This document shows positions 33,789 to 41,992 of a stretch of DNA of 64,000 nucleotides, piece after piece. Every line of letters starts with the position of its first letter. Position 1 is the stretch's first letter. This DNA is from Xenophilus sp. L33 (GTDB lineage Bacteria > Pseudomonadota > Gammaproteobacteria > Burkholderiales > Burkholderiaceae_C): positions 124,001 through 188,000 of the forward strand of contig NZ_LMUW01000036.1 of assembly GCF_009765735.1 (NCBI RefSeq), given 5' to 3'. The translations under genes and the position numbers were made by a program. The notes under the pieces were generated by a model that saw only the letters and a program-made list of their open reading frames with translations, was not told the DNA's origin and did not search any database.

Positions 33789-34598
33789 TCAGGCCGCAAC
33801 GCGATAGCGCCCGGCCGGCGCGGCATGGGCGAACAACGGTGCGAGCGCGCGGCGGTCGGCTTCCCAGCGCATCCAGGGACCGTCTTCCTGCAGCCCGGGG
33901 ATGGTCACCCGCTCGCCTGCATCGAGACCGGCGAGCGCGGCGTCCACCAGGTCCGGCGCCGACATCGTGGTCGCGGATTCCTTCTGCGGCGCGTAGCCGG
34001 CGACGTCCCAGAACTCGGTCGCGGTGGCCCCCGGCATCACGGTCTGGATGCGCACGCCCTTGTCGCCCAGGTCGCGCTGCAGCGTGTGGCCGAAGCTCAG
34101 CACATAGGACTTCGACGCGCCGTAGACGCCGTTGAGCATTTCCACCGAGATGCCGACGACCGAGGCGATGTTGACGATCGTGCCGCCGCCCCGCTTCACG
34201 AACGCCGGCGCCACCGCATAGGTCAGCCGGGTCAGCGCCGTGACGTTGAGCGCGATCATGTCCTGCATCGCGTCGACGTCGGCTTCGAGGATCGAGGCGA
34301 CCGAACCGACGCCCGCGTTGTTGACCAGCATCGTGATGCCGGCGTCGTCCTGCAGCAGCGCCTCGACGCGCGACAGGTCTGCCGCGTCGGTCAGGTCGGC
34401 CACCACCGGCGTGATCTCGCGGCCGGTCGTGCTGGCCAGTTCGTCGGCGAGCTTGCGCAGGCGGTCACCGTTGCGCGCCACCAGGATCAGATCGAAGCCG
34501 CGTCGCGCGAGGCGGTCGGCGTAGACGGCGCCGATGCCGGCGGAGGCGCCCGTGATCAGCGCGGTGCCCTTGGAAATCTCGGAAGTCGTGGAGGTCAT
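33789..34598 (-). CDS. SDR family oxidoreductase
   Basis: SDR of 269 aa with TGASAGIG, NNAGVGS, NIASVVG and catalytic YGASK; the C-terminal part DLVDAALAGLDAGE and GRYRVAA is shared with the SDR at 41993-42814, making the two paralogues. ATG 34598 has AGGAAA at suitable spacing; the GTG at 34607 is too close to it. It is divergent from a GlxA-type AraC regulator that probably controls it. The function is likely reduction of a carbonyl; substrate unknown. Confidence 0.88.
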   Translation of the reverse strand: MTSTTSEISKGTALITGASAGIGAVYADRLARRGFDLILVARNGDRLRKLADELASTTGREITPVVADLTDAADLSRVEALLQDDAGITMLVNNAGVGSVASILEADVDAMQDMIALNVTALTRLTYAVAPAFVKRGGGTIVNIASVVGISVEMLNGVYGASKSYVLSFGHTLQRDLGDKGVRIQTVMPGATATEFWDVAGYAPQKESATTMSAPDLVDAALAGLDAGERVTIPGLQEDGPWMRWEADRRALAPLFAHAAPAGRYRVAA

Positions 34599-34657
34599 GG
34601 GATTCACTTTCCTGAAAGTGGGCCGGCGAAAGGTCGGCGCCTGGCAGTGATCGTAGA

Positions 34658-34696
34658 AATGTCCGCCAATTTCCTCAATGTCATAGATGCAATGTT
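34658..34696. promoter_or_regulatory. Direct-repeat region in the SDR/GlxA divergent promoter
   Basis: AATGTC occurs at 34658-34663 and 34677-34682 (19-bp period), with a related AATGTT at 34691-34696. Direct repeats of this spacing suit an AraC-type monomer-pair binding mode. The 166-bp spacer is the most AT-rich part of the neighbourhood. Confidence 0.3.
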
Positions 34697-34764
34697 TTCT
34701 GCCATCGACATCGCGGGGCCTTCAGCGCGCAGAATGGCGGCCAGATCAACACGAATCCATCGCC

Positions 34765-35709
34765 ATGCACAGCGTCGGCCTGCTCGTCTATCCCGGTTTC
34801 CAGTCGCTCGCCCTCGCGGTCGCCACCGCCTTCGAATACGCCAACCTGATGAATGGCGAGGCGACCTACGACTTCGTCGTGGTGTCCGAGCATGGCGGTG
34901 CGGTGCCCTCCTCGCAAGGCTTCGCGGTGCACACCGTGCCGTGGGGCCGGAAGGTCTTCGACGCCCTCATCGTCTCGGGCGACAACGAATGCCGAATGCC
35001 ATCGGCGAACCTGATCGCGCACGTGCGCAAGTCCGTGAACCGGTCGCGGCGCATCGCCTCGATCTGCACCGGCGCCTTCGTGCTGGCCGAGGCGGGCCTG
35101 CTCGACGGCAAGAAGGCCACCACGCACTGGTTTCATGCGCGCGCCTTCGCGCAGCGCTACCCGCGGGTGCAATTGGAGGAAGACCGCATCTTCGTGATGG
35201 ACGGCCAGGTCTGGACTTCCGCCGGCATGAGCGCCGGCCTCGACCTCGCGCTGGCGGTGATCGAGAAGGACCTCGGGCGTGAAGTCGCGCTGATGATCGC
35301 GCGCAAGCTGGTCATCTACCAGCGCCGCGGCGGCGGGCAGTCGCAATTCTCGACATTGCTGGAACTCGATGCCAGGTCGGACCGGGTGCAGAACGCGTTG
35401 ACCTACGCGCGGGAAAACCTGGCGACCGATCTCTCGGTGGAAGTCCTGGCCGACGCGGCGCGGCTGAGTCCGCGGCAATTCAGCCGGGTGTTTCGCGAGG
35501 AGACCGGCCAGTCGCCCGCCAAGGCCGTCGAGCGGCTTCGCGTGGAAGCCGCCCGCCTGATGATGGAAACCAGCCGGCACCCGATCGAGGTGATCGCCCG
35601 CGAGACCGGCTTCGGCGACCGCGAGCGCATGCGCCAGGCCTTCCTGCGGGCCTTCGGGCAGCCGCCGCAGGCGATCCAGCGCATCTCCGCGGCCGCCGAA
35701 CTCGTCTAG
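34765..35709 (+). CDS. GlxA family AraC-type transcriptional regulator
   Basis: Regulator with an N-terminal DJ-1/PfpI-like domain (MHSVGLLVYPGFQSLALAV; the nucleophile-elbow region reads ASICTGAF) and a C-terminal AraC helix-turn-helix pair (ATDLSVEVLADAARLSPRQFSRVF and PIEVIARETGFGDRERMRQAF), 314 aa in total. The ATG at 34765 is the start of the first beta strand. It is divergent from an SDR gene, the probable target. GlxA-type regulators sense small nitrogenous or aldehyde metabolites in known cases; the ligand here is unknown. Confidence 0.9.
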   Translation: MHSVGLLVYPGFQSLALAVATAFEYANLMNGEATYDFVVVSEHGGAVPSSQGFAVHTVPWGRKVFDALIVSGDNECRMPSANLIAHVRKSVNRSRRIASICTGAFVLAEAGLLDGKKATTHWFHARAFAQRYPRVQLEEDRIFVMDGQVWTSAGMSAGLDLALAVIEKDLGREVALMIARKLVIYQRRGGGQSQFSTLLELDARSDRVQNALTYARENLATDLSVEVLADAARLSPRQFSRVFREETGQSPAKAVERLRVEAARLMMETSRHPIEVIARETGFGDRERMRQAFLRAFGQPPQAIQRISAAAELV

Positions 35710-35710
35710 C

Positions 35711-36082
35711 TCAGGCCGCCGGCGGCTCCGGCATCTGCTGCCCGCCGCGGAAGACGTACTTGGCGTAGTATTCGAGCACCGCCACCTCGATGTGATCCTC
35801 CGAGTGGCGGGTCACGTCGTGCCAGAGCGCACTGATGCGCCGCGACAGGTTCTGCTTGGCGGTGTCGGTGCGGCCGTAGCGGATGTTGCAGACGATGAGC
35901 ACGTCGTTGCCCGGCTTGCCGGCGTTGTAGAAGCTCTCGGAAGCCAGGTCGTTGAAGATCACGCTGATCAGGTGCAGATCGGACTTGATGGTCTCGTGCA
36001 CGAGGTCGGTGATGCTCGAAGCCAGCCTGGCCTTCAATTGAACATCCAGGCCCGCGCGGACATTGCAGACGATGAGTGGCAT
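35711..36082 (-). CDS. Tautomerase superfamily protein (two-repeat)
   Basis: 123-aa protein starting MPLIVCNVRAG: removal of Met exposes Pro1, the catalytic base of 4-oxalocrotonate-tautomerase enzymes. A second beta-alpha-beta unit begins VLIVCNIRYGR and repeats the first (LIVCN-R), so it is an internally duplicated member. The enzyme probably converts enol and keto forms of a dicarboxylate from aromatic degradation. It is convergent with the GlxA gene, with one base between their stops. Confidence 0.82.
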   Translation of the reverse strand: MPLIVCNVRAGLDVQLKARLASSITDLVHETIKSDLHLISVIFNDLASESFYNAGKPGNDVLIVCNIRYGRTDTAKQNLSRRISALWHDVTRHSEDHIEVAVLEYYAKYVFRGGQQMPEPPAA

Positions 36083-36189
36083 GGGGAATCCTGCATTGAA
36101 TCGATGGGATTCCAAGCGTAGGCACCGGCCGCCTTCGCGACTTGCTGGCGAACGCCACCCTGCCGAAAACGGGTCGCGGAATCGCTCGC

Positions 36190-37101
36190 TCAATGCACGA
36201 AGGTGCCGCGGGCTCGCTGCCGGTATTCCAGGGGCGTCATGCCGGCCGCCTTCCTGAAGCTGGACGAGAAATGCTGGGCATGGCTGAAGCCGCAATCCAG
36301 GGCGATGTGCGTCACCGGCTTCGCGGTCGCGGCCAGCTGCCGCTTCGCCTCCTCGATGCGCAGTCCCACGACGAAGCGATGCGGCGCGACGCCGACGCTC
36401 TCGGCGAAGGCGCGCAGGAAGTGCCGCTTGCTGAGTCCGGCGACGCGGGCCAGCTCTTCCAGGGCGAGCGGCTGCGCCAGGTTCTCGCGGATGTACATGT
36501 CCACCCGCGCCCGCGCGCGCGGCGCGAGGCCGCCGCGAACGGCGGCAGGCGCGTCGCCGCTGCCACCGGCGATGCGCGCGACATGCGCCAGCGCCTGGAG
36601 CGCCCAGCCCTCCGCGAACAGATCGAACAGGTTGTCCTGCTGCTGCGCCTGCCGGCACAGCTCCGACAGGCCGCAGAGCAGGCCGTCGTGGCTGAACGCG
36701 AGGCGGGACCGCCGCAGGTCCAGCGACAGCCGCGAATCCACCTTGGCGTGATCGAAGAAGACGACCGCGTAGTCCAGCCGCGGCTGCAGGTCGAAGTCCA
36801 TCCTGATCTCCGCTTCCCTCGGGAAGATCGAGAGCCTGGACCGGCCGACGAAGCTGCAGTCGACCGCCCTGCCGTCGACCGTGCCGCGCATGCGCTCGAA
36901 ACCCTCGCGATGCCAGAAGAGCGTCGTTTCCGGCTGGCAGAAATGCCAGTCGAGCCGCGGCAGGACGTTCCTGCTGAAGATCTCGATGCGGCCGACGGAG
37001 GTGTTCGCCACGGCCGCCGACCGGACCTCGCCGCCGACCTTGCGAACGAAGCGGGACTCGGATTTCGGCAACGCGATCGCGGCGCTTTCGATGGGTGTCA
37101 T
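36190..37101 (-). CDS. AraC family transcriptional regulator
   Basis: Regulator of 303 aa with an AraC-binding-like N-terminal half (cupin-type sensor region) and a C-terminal double helix-turn-helix: LALEELARVAGLSKRHFLRAF and PVTHIALDCGFSHAQHFSSSF. It follows the BKACE gene by 52 bp on the same strand, as the third gene of an MFS-BKACE-AraC unit. It probably regulates that unit. Confidence 0.9.
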   Translation of the reverse strand: MTPIESAAIALPKSESRFVRKVGGEVRSAAVANTSVGRIEIFSRNVLPRLDWHFCQPETTLFWHREGFERMRGTVDGRAVDCSFVGRSRLSIFPREAEIRMDFDLQPRLDYAVVFFDHAKVDSRLSLDLRRSRLAFSHDGLLCGLSELCRQAQQQDNLFDLFAEGWALQALAHVARIAGGSGDAPAAVRGGLAPRARARVDMYIRENLAQPLALEELARVAGLSKRHFLRAFAESVGVAPHRFVVGLRIEEAKRQLAATAKPVTHIALDCGFSHAQHFSSSFRKAAGMTPLEYRQRARGTFVH

Positions 37102-37153
37102 GCTGGCCTCCGGTGCGGGGAAACGGGTCGCGCCGCCGCTCCCCGGCCGCGCG

Positions 37154-38092
37154 CTAGAACTTCACTTCGCTCGCCCCCTTGAGCGCGAGCATCTTGCGCG
37201 CTTCGGCGGGACTGGCGATCTCCATGCCCAATTCCTCGATGATGCGACGGATCTTGGCCACCTGCTCGGCATTCGTCTTCGCCAGTTCGCCCTTGCCGAG
37301 GAAGATGCTGTCTTCGAGGCCGACACGCACGTTGCCGCCGAGCACCGTGCCCACGCTGGCCAGGGGCATCTGGTGGCGACCGGCCGCCAGCACCGACCAA
37401 TGGAAGTCCTGGCCGAACAGCTGGTCGGCGATGCGCTTCGAATGCAGCAGGTTCTCGACGTCGGCGCCGATGCCGCCCAGGATTCCGAAGACGCTCTGGA
37501 CGAAGAACGGCGGCTTCACCAGCTTCTTCTCGACGAAATACGCCAGCGAATAGAGGTGGCCGATGTCGTAGCACTCGAATTCGAACCTCGTGCCGTGGCC
37601 CTCGCCGAGGGTCTGCAGGATGGTCTCCACGTCCTGGAAGGTGTTGCGGAAGAAGGCGTTCTTCGAGCCGCGCAGGAAGGGCTCCTCCCAATCGAACTTG
37701 AACTTCGGGTACTTGTCGGCCAACGGGAAGATGCCGAAGTTGATCGTGCCCATGTTCAGGGACGCCATCTCGGGCGACACCGCCTTCGGGGCCAGCAGCC
37801 GCTCCTCGACGGTCATGCCCATCGCGCCGCCGGTCGTGATGTTGACCACCGCGTCGCATTGCGCCTTGATGCGCGGCAGGAAGTCCATGAAGAGCGCCGG
37901 GTCGGCCGAAGGCGCGCCCGTTTCGGGGTCCCGGGCATGCAGGTGCAGGATGGCGGCGCCGGCCTTCGCGGCTTCGACCGCGCTGTCGGCGATCTGCGCC
38001 GGCGTGATGGGCAGGTGGGGCGTCATCGTCGGCGTGTGGACGCTTCCGGTGACGGCGCAGGTGATGATGACCTTGGATCGATGGGCGGACAT
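37154..38092 (-). CDS. Beta-keto acid cleavage enzyme (BKACE/DUF849) family protein
   Basis: Zn-dependent aldolase-like enzyme, 312 aa, that condenses a beta-keto acid with acetyl-CoA to give a CoA ester and acetoacetate (Kce family). The metal motif H50-L-H52 (AILHLHARDP) is intact, and FEFECYD contains the later Glu ligand. VVNITTGGAMGM is the conserved substrate loop. It lies 33 bp downstream of an MFS gene, suggesting that the imported compound or its product is the substrate. Confidence 0.9.
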   Translation of the reverse strand: MSAHRSKVIITCAVTGSVHTPTMTPHLPITPAQIADSAVEAAKAGAAILHLHARDPETGAPSADPALFMDFLPRIKAQCDAVVNITTGGAMGMTVEERLLAPKAVSPEMASLNMGTINFGIFPLADKYPKFKFDWEEPFLRGSKNAFFRNTFQDVETILQTLGEGHGTRFEFECYDIGHLYSLAYFVEKKLVKPPFFVQSVFGILGGIGADVENLLHSKRIADQLFGQDFHWSVLAAGRHQMPLASVGTVLGGNVRVGLEDSIFLGKGELAKTNAEQVAKIRRIIEELGMEIASPAEARKMLALKGASEVKF

Positions 38093-38125
38093 GGGCTTCC
38101 TTGCTTTGAAGAACGGGGATGTGTT

Positions 38126-39475
38126 TCAGGCGGTGCGGCCGACCCGCACTGCGCTTGCGGGCAGCACGCGCACCACCAGCCAGAGCGAGACGACCATCAG
38201 GCCGGCGATCAGCGAGATGCCCAGCGTGAAACCGCCCGTGAGGTTGCGCAGGTAGCCGAGCGCCACCGGGCTGACGAAGCCCGACAGCTGGCCGAGCATG
38301 CTGATCATGGCGATGCCGGCCGGTGCGGTGCGCTGCGACAGGTAGGTCGTCGGCAGGGTCCAGAACAATGAGCCGATCGACATCACGCCGAAGTTGGCCA
38401 GGCAGAAGAAGGCCACCAGCACGATCGGCGAATTCACCAGCAGCACCGCTGCGAACAGGCCGACGATCGCCAGCACGAAGGCGACGGCCATGTGCCAGCG
38501 TCGCTCGCGGAAGCGGTCGGAGCTCCAGTTCATGGTCAGCAGGCCGAGGATCGCGCTGGCCCAGGGCAGCACCGTCAGCAGGCCGACGTCGAGCAGTTGG
38601 GTGACGCCGGACTCCTTCAGGATCGTCGGCATCCAGAAATTGAACATGACGTTGGCGCAGGCCGCCGAGAAGTAGATCAGCACGAAGGCCCAGACGATCG
38701 GGTCCTTCAGCAGCGTCGCGGCGACGCCGCGGCCGGGTCGTTCATCGGGCACGCGGTCGCTCTCGAGCGCGGCCGCGAGTTGCGCCTTCTCGCGGGCACT
38801 CAGCCACTTCGCCTGCTGCGGCGTGTCGGTCAGGACGAAGTAGCAGACGATGCCGAGCAGGCAGGCCGGCAGGCCCTGCAGCAGGAAGACCCACTGCCAG
38901 CCGTGCAGGCCCTGCGCGCCGTCGAGGCCGACCATGATCCCGGTCGACAAGGGCCCCGCGATCGCCGCCGCGCCCGCGCTGGCGAGATAGACGACCGCCA
39001 GCGCCCTCGCCCGCTCGTCGCTGGGAAACCAGTAGGTGAGGAACAGGATCATGCCGGGGAAGAAGCCGGCCTCGAAGACCCCGAGCATCAAGCGCGCGAT
39101 GTAGAACTCGGTCGGCGTCCGCACGAAGGCGGTGGCCATCACGGTCAAGCCCCAGAGCAGCATGATGCGCAGGAAGGTCTTGCGCGCACCCAGCTTCCGG
39201 AACAGCAGGTTGCTCGGCACTTCGAGCGTGGCGTAGGTCAGGAAGAAGATGCCGGCCGCGAAGCCGAATTGCGCCGGGTCCATGCCGAGCGCCTCGCCCA
39301 TGCGCAATTGCGTGAAGCCGACGTTGACCCGGTCCAGCCAGGCGACGCAGTAGCAGACGAAGAGCACCGGCATGATGCGCCAGCGCACGCGCCAGAACAG
39401 CCGCTTGAGGCTCTCGGGGGAAGCCGGATCCGGCGAAGCGTCGGTCGCGGCTGGCGCGGCGAGGATGGAACTCAT
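38126..39475 (-). CDS. MFS transporter, anion:cation symporter family
   Basis: 449-aa major facilitator with about twelve hydrophobic segments. The start of the membrane domain, AWLDRVNVGFTQLRMGEALGM, then FGFAAGIFFLTYATLEVPSN, is typical of the ACS branch, which imports organic anions such as tartrate, phthalate and hydroxyphenylacetate. It is the first gene of a unit with BKACE and AraC genes, so it is likely the importer of an acid processed by them. Confidence 0.92.
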   Translation of the reverse strand: MSSILAAPAATDASPDPASPESLKRLFWRVRWRIMPVLFVCYCVAWLDRVNVGFTQLRMGEALGMDPAQFGFAAGIFFLTYATLEVPSNLLFRKLGARKTFLRIMLLWGLTVMATAFVRTPTEFYIARLMLGVFEAGFFPGMILFLTYWFPSDERARALAVVYLASAGAAAIAGPLSTGIMVGLDGAQGLHGWQWVFLLQGLPACLLGIVCYFVLTDTPQQAKWLSAREKAQLAAALESDRVPDERPGRGVAATLLKDPIVWAFVLIYFSAACANVMFNFWMPTILKESGVTQLLDVGLLTVLPWASAILGLLTMNWSSDRFRERRWHMAVAFVLAIVGLFAAVLLVNSPIVLVAFFCLANFGVMSIGSLFWTLPTTYLSQRTAPAGIAMISMLGQLSGFVSPVALGYLRNLTGGFTLGISLIAGLMVVSLWLVVRVLPASAVRVGRTA

Positions 39476-39529
39476 TGCTTGTCTCCGGTGGAGCGCTCTG
39501 GCGGCGCTCGTCAGGGTGGCGGTGAAGCT

Positions 39530-39551
39530 CTGCCGCCGACATCGGCGGCAG
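39530..39551 (-). terminator. Strong hairpin between the tautomerase and MFS genes
   Basis: CTGCCGCCGA and TCGGCGGCAG (39530-39539, 39542-39551) are perfect 10-bp arms. It lies 80 bp downstream of the tautomerase stop and 55 bp upstream of the MFS start, where separation of two transcripts would be expected. No clear U-tract follows on the minus strand, so it may instead be an mRNA-stability stem. Confidence 0.4.
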
Positions 39552-39632
39552 GCGGAAAAGTTAACGCGACGAAGCCATCCGCGCGTTCGAGAAGCAGCCG
39601 GGGGTGCGAAAAAGCGCCGGCCTCTCGCGTCT

Positions 39633-40067
39633 TCAGTGGGTGGCGTCGACGTAGTGCCTGAGCACTTCCGCGTGCTTCTCGAACCACTCCGGCTCGCCGC
39701 CGGGCTGCGGCAGGATGAGGCCGAACTCCATCGCGGTCGATGAATTGATCTCGTTGACCGACAGGATCAATTCGCCTTCGGGCTTGTCGAGCGACGCCGA
39801 GACGCTCGCGCTGATGCGCTTGAGCAGTCGCTGCCGCTCCGACAGCGATCGACCCGCGCGTATGTTGCAGAAGACGATCACCACCCCGTTGTCGGGCTTG
39901 CCCGCGGTGTACTGGGTGTCCTTGGGATACTCCTTGTAGTGCACGTGCACGAAGGAGCGCGGGGCGCCGGTCTCGTCGCAATGGATGTGGGTGATGTCGT
40001 CGGCGACCTTCGCGCGGTGCGCCGGGGTCAGGCTTCCTTCGGCAGCGATCACTTCGTAGTAGGGCAT
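39633..40067 (-). CDS. Tautomerase family protein (cis-CaaD/Tautomerase_3-like)
   Basis: 144-aa protein starting MPYYEVIAAEG, exposing Pro1. Two beta-alpha-beta units are visible: the first to about residue 45, the second from VVIVFCNIRAGRSLSERQ. This length and layout resemble cis-3-chloroacrylic-acid-dehalogenase-type tautomerases. The ATG at 40067 has AGGAG upstream. It is the last gene of the TetR-tautomerase-Crp-tautomerase series. The reaction is unknown beyond Pro1-based tautomerisation or hydration. Confidence 0.8.
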   Translation of the reverse strand: MPYYEVIAAEGSLTPAHRAKVADDITHIHCDETGAPRSFVHVHYKEYPKDTQYTAGKPDNGVVIVFCNIRAGRSLSERQRLLKRISASVSASLDKPEGELILSVNEINSSTAMEFGLILPQPGGEPEWFEKHAEVLRHYVDATH

Positions 40068-40146
40068 GCGTGTCTCCTGGATGAATGGAGACCCAATGTA
40101 GAAACGATCGCGATTCGCAGACTGTCGGCGCCGCGACATTTGGCCG

Positions 40147-40815
40147 TCAAGGACGACGGCGGTGCGAATCCCGGTAGCGCTTCAGCGCGTCGAAGTCATC
40201 GATGCGGATGCTGCCGTAGCCGCCGCGCACGATGTTCCGCGCCGTCAATTCCGCGATCACCTTGTTCACCGTCTGGCGCGAGACGTTGGCCATCATCGCC
40301 AGGTCTTCCTGGCAGTTGTCGAGCGTCGGCTCGCCCCTGATCTGCGCGAACTGGGCCAGGTGGCACAGCCGCCCCGCCACCCGGCCGAAGGCGTCGAGGG
40401 TGGCCAGGTCGGTCAGCAGCGTGATCGCGACCCGGAAGCGCTGCGCGGTGCGCGCATCGACCGCCGCATCGATCGCCTCGTGCCGCGCGCGCAGCCGCGC
40501 GATGCAGCCGGCGCTCCAACTGCGCAGCACGACCGCGCCCTGCGTGCCGAGCCAGAGCGGATAGGCCAGCTCGCCGAGCCCGAGGCTGTCGCCCAGCACG
40601 TCGCCGGCGCCATGGATGTGCAGCAGGATCTCGTTGCCGTTCTCGTCGAGGATGAACTGCCGCACCCGGCCCGCGACGACCTGGTGCACATGCGTCGCGA
40701 GCTCGCCGCCGTGCTCAATCAGCGTGTCCTTGGGCAGGCTTTTCTCGGTGGCCGCGGCGAGAAGCTCGGCCCTGAGGCCGTCTTCGAGCTCGTCGATCCA
40801 GTTGAAGCTCTTCAC
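40147..40815 (-). CDS. Crp/Fnr family transcriptional regulator
   Basis: Regulator of 222 aa with an N-terminal cyclic-nucleotide-binding-type beta roll (DTLIEHGGELATHVHQVVAGRV) and a C-terminal winged helix (CQEDLAMMANVSRQTVNKVIAEL). The roll lacks an obvious cAMP phosphate cassette, so the ligand may differ. It lies between two tautomerase genes on the same strand and may govern them. Confidence 0.9.
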   Translation of the reverse strand: MKSFNWIDELEDGLRAELLAAATEKSLPKDTLIEHGGELATHVHQVVAGRVRQFILDENGNEILLHIHGAGDVLGDSLGLGELAYPLWLGTQGAVVLRSWSAGCIARLRARHEAIDAAVDARTAQRFRVAITLLTDLATLDAFGRVAGRLCHLAQFAQIRGEPTLDNCQEDLAMMANVSRQTVNKVIAELTARNIVRGGYGSIRIDDFDALKRYRDSHRRRP

Positions 40816-40837
40816 GGCCGCACCGGGACCCGCGCCT

Positions 40838-41233
40838 TCAGGATTCGCCCGGCGTCCAGTCCGGGCTGTAGCCGCCGAGCGTGGGGTGGTACATCTCGTC
40901 GCCGGTGTGCTGGGTGAACTCGACGTTCAGCCGGTCCTCGCGCAGCCCCAGCACCTCGATGCAATGGGCGCAGAGCGCCTTGGCGAGTTCCATCCGCAAC
41001 TCGGGCGGCCGCCCCTTGCGGATGTCCAGCATCATGAGCGAGACCGGCACCGGGTCGCCGTCCGGGTCCGGCATGCGCCAGACGCCGCCTTCGCCGAGCT
41101 CGCGGATCGCCACGCTGATGCGGCGGATGTCCACCGACATCATCTCGGCGTAGGTGCGGCACATGCGCTCGGCCAGGCGCTGCTTGGTGGCCGCGGGGAA
41201 AGCTTCGTTGACGTCCAGTTGCAGGTAGGGCAT
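40838..41233 (-). CDS. Tautomerase family protein
   Basis: 131-aa protein with N-terminal MPYLQLDVNEA (Pro1 exposed after Met removal), helix TKQRLAERMCRTYAEMM, and a second unit LMMLDIRKGRPPELR. The tail YHPTLGGYSPDW is distinctive. It sits 22 bp downstream of the TetR gene and 22 bp upstream of the Crp gene, in a compact operon. It is the third Pro1 protein within 5.5 kb. Confidence 0.8.
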   Translation of the reverse strand: MPYLQLDVNEAFPAATKQRLAERMCRTYAEMMSVDIRRISVAIRELGEGGVWRMPDPDGDPVPVSLMMLDIRKGRPPELRMELAKALCAHCIEVLGLREDRLNVEFTQHTGDEMYHPTLGGYSPDWTPGES

Positions 41234-41255
41234 GGCAGGGGCTCCGGTTGATGGC

Positions 41256-41837
41256 TCAGGGACTGGTGGTGGCGCGCAACGACTGCCGCAGCGCCAGGCG
41301 CACCTCGTTCAGGATCTCGTCGGACAGCGCCGGATCGTCGACGGCGCGCGACAGCACCATGGCGCCGACCATCGCGGACAGCGTGTGGATCGCCTGCCGG
41401 CGCGCCGCCTTCTTCGACAGACGCCCCCAGGCGCGCGACAGGGCGGCGATCGCGGCAGCCAGGTGCCGGGTCAACGCCGGCTGCACGGCGGGCTCGCGGC
41501 TGACGTCGACGGCGAGCGACGACAGCAGGCAACCCTGCTCCGGCGCGTCGCGGTGCGCGGCGTTGAGGTAGTTGTCGAAATGGGCGAGCAGGTGTTCCGG
41601 CGAATTGCCGGCGGTGCCGATCGCCAGCAGCGAGGCCTCGGACGCATGGTCGAGGCTCTCGCTCATCAGCGCTTCCTTGGATTCGAAGTGGTTGTAGAAC
41701 GGGCCGTGCGTGAGGCCGGTGGCCCGCATGATCTCGCCCACGCTGACACCCGAGAAGCCTCGCTTTCGAAACAGCGCCGATGCCGCATCGAGGATGCGCA
41801 GGTGCTTTTCTGCCGTTTCGGATGCCGGATAGCGCAT
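41256..41837 (-). CDS. TetR family transcriptional regulator
   Basis: Repressor of 193 aa. The N-terminal HTH reads ILDAASALFRKRGFSGVSVGEIMRATG followed by GPFYNHFESKEAL, typical of the TetR/AcrR group that often senses electrophiles or aromatic ligands. The ATG 41837 was selected because the HTH starts 10 residues later; an upstream in-frame start gives a non-homologous leader that crosses the operators. It is divergent from an SDR gene, with two palindromes between them. Confidence 0.9.
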   Translation of the reverse strand: MRYPASETAEKHLRILDAASALFRKRGFSGVSVGEIMRATGLTHGPFYNHFESKEALMSESLDHASEASLLAIGTAGNSPEHLLAHFDNYLNAAHRDAPEQGCLLSSLAVDVSREPAVQPALTRHLAAAIAALSRAWGRLSKKAARRQAIHTLSAMVGAMVLSRAVDDPALSDEILNEVRLALRQSLRATTSP

Positions 41838-41880
41838 GAGAGTGGACCTTGCAAAAAGTCGGAAAGAAGAAAGGGGCCGC

Positions 41881-41942
41881 TTGACAGGAACATGATAGCA
41901 ATCATGCTTCGATGCATCAAACATGAGGTTCATCATGTTTGA
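41881..41942. promoter_or_regulatory. TetR-controlled promoter with two palindromes
   Basis: A -35 TTGACA at 41881-41886 is followed after 16-17 bp by a weak -10 (CATGCT, near 41903-41908) for the SDR gene. Between them lies CATGAT-AGCA-ATCATG (41891-41906). A larger palindrome follows at 41917-41942: TCAAACATGA, 6-bp spacer, TCATGTTTGA, perfect in 10-bp arms. Their position between the divergent tetR and SDR genes makes them likely TetR operators. Confidence 0.65.
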
Positions 41943-41992
41943 TCCCATTTAAGTCTGTTCAAGCCCATCCATCTACCCCCGAGAGCTTCCCA

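Noticed and set aside
31104-35282. A 4.2-kb plus-strand open frame
   Set aside because: It runs antisense to VOC, tannase, DUF1508 and SDR genes and out of frame with the GlxA gene; composition is that of a shadow frame and it contains no domain motif.
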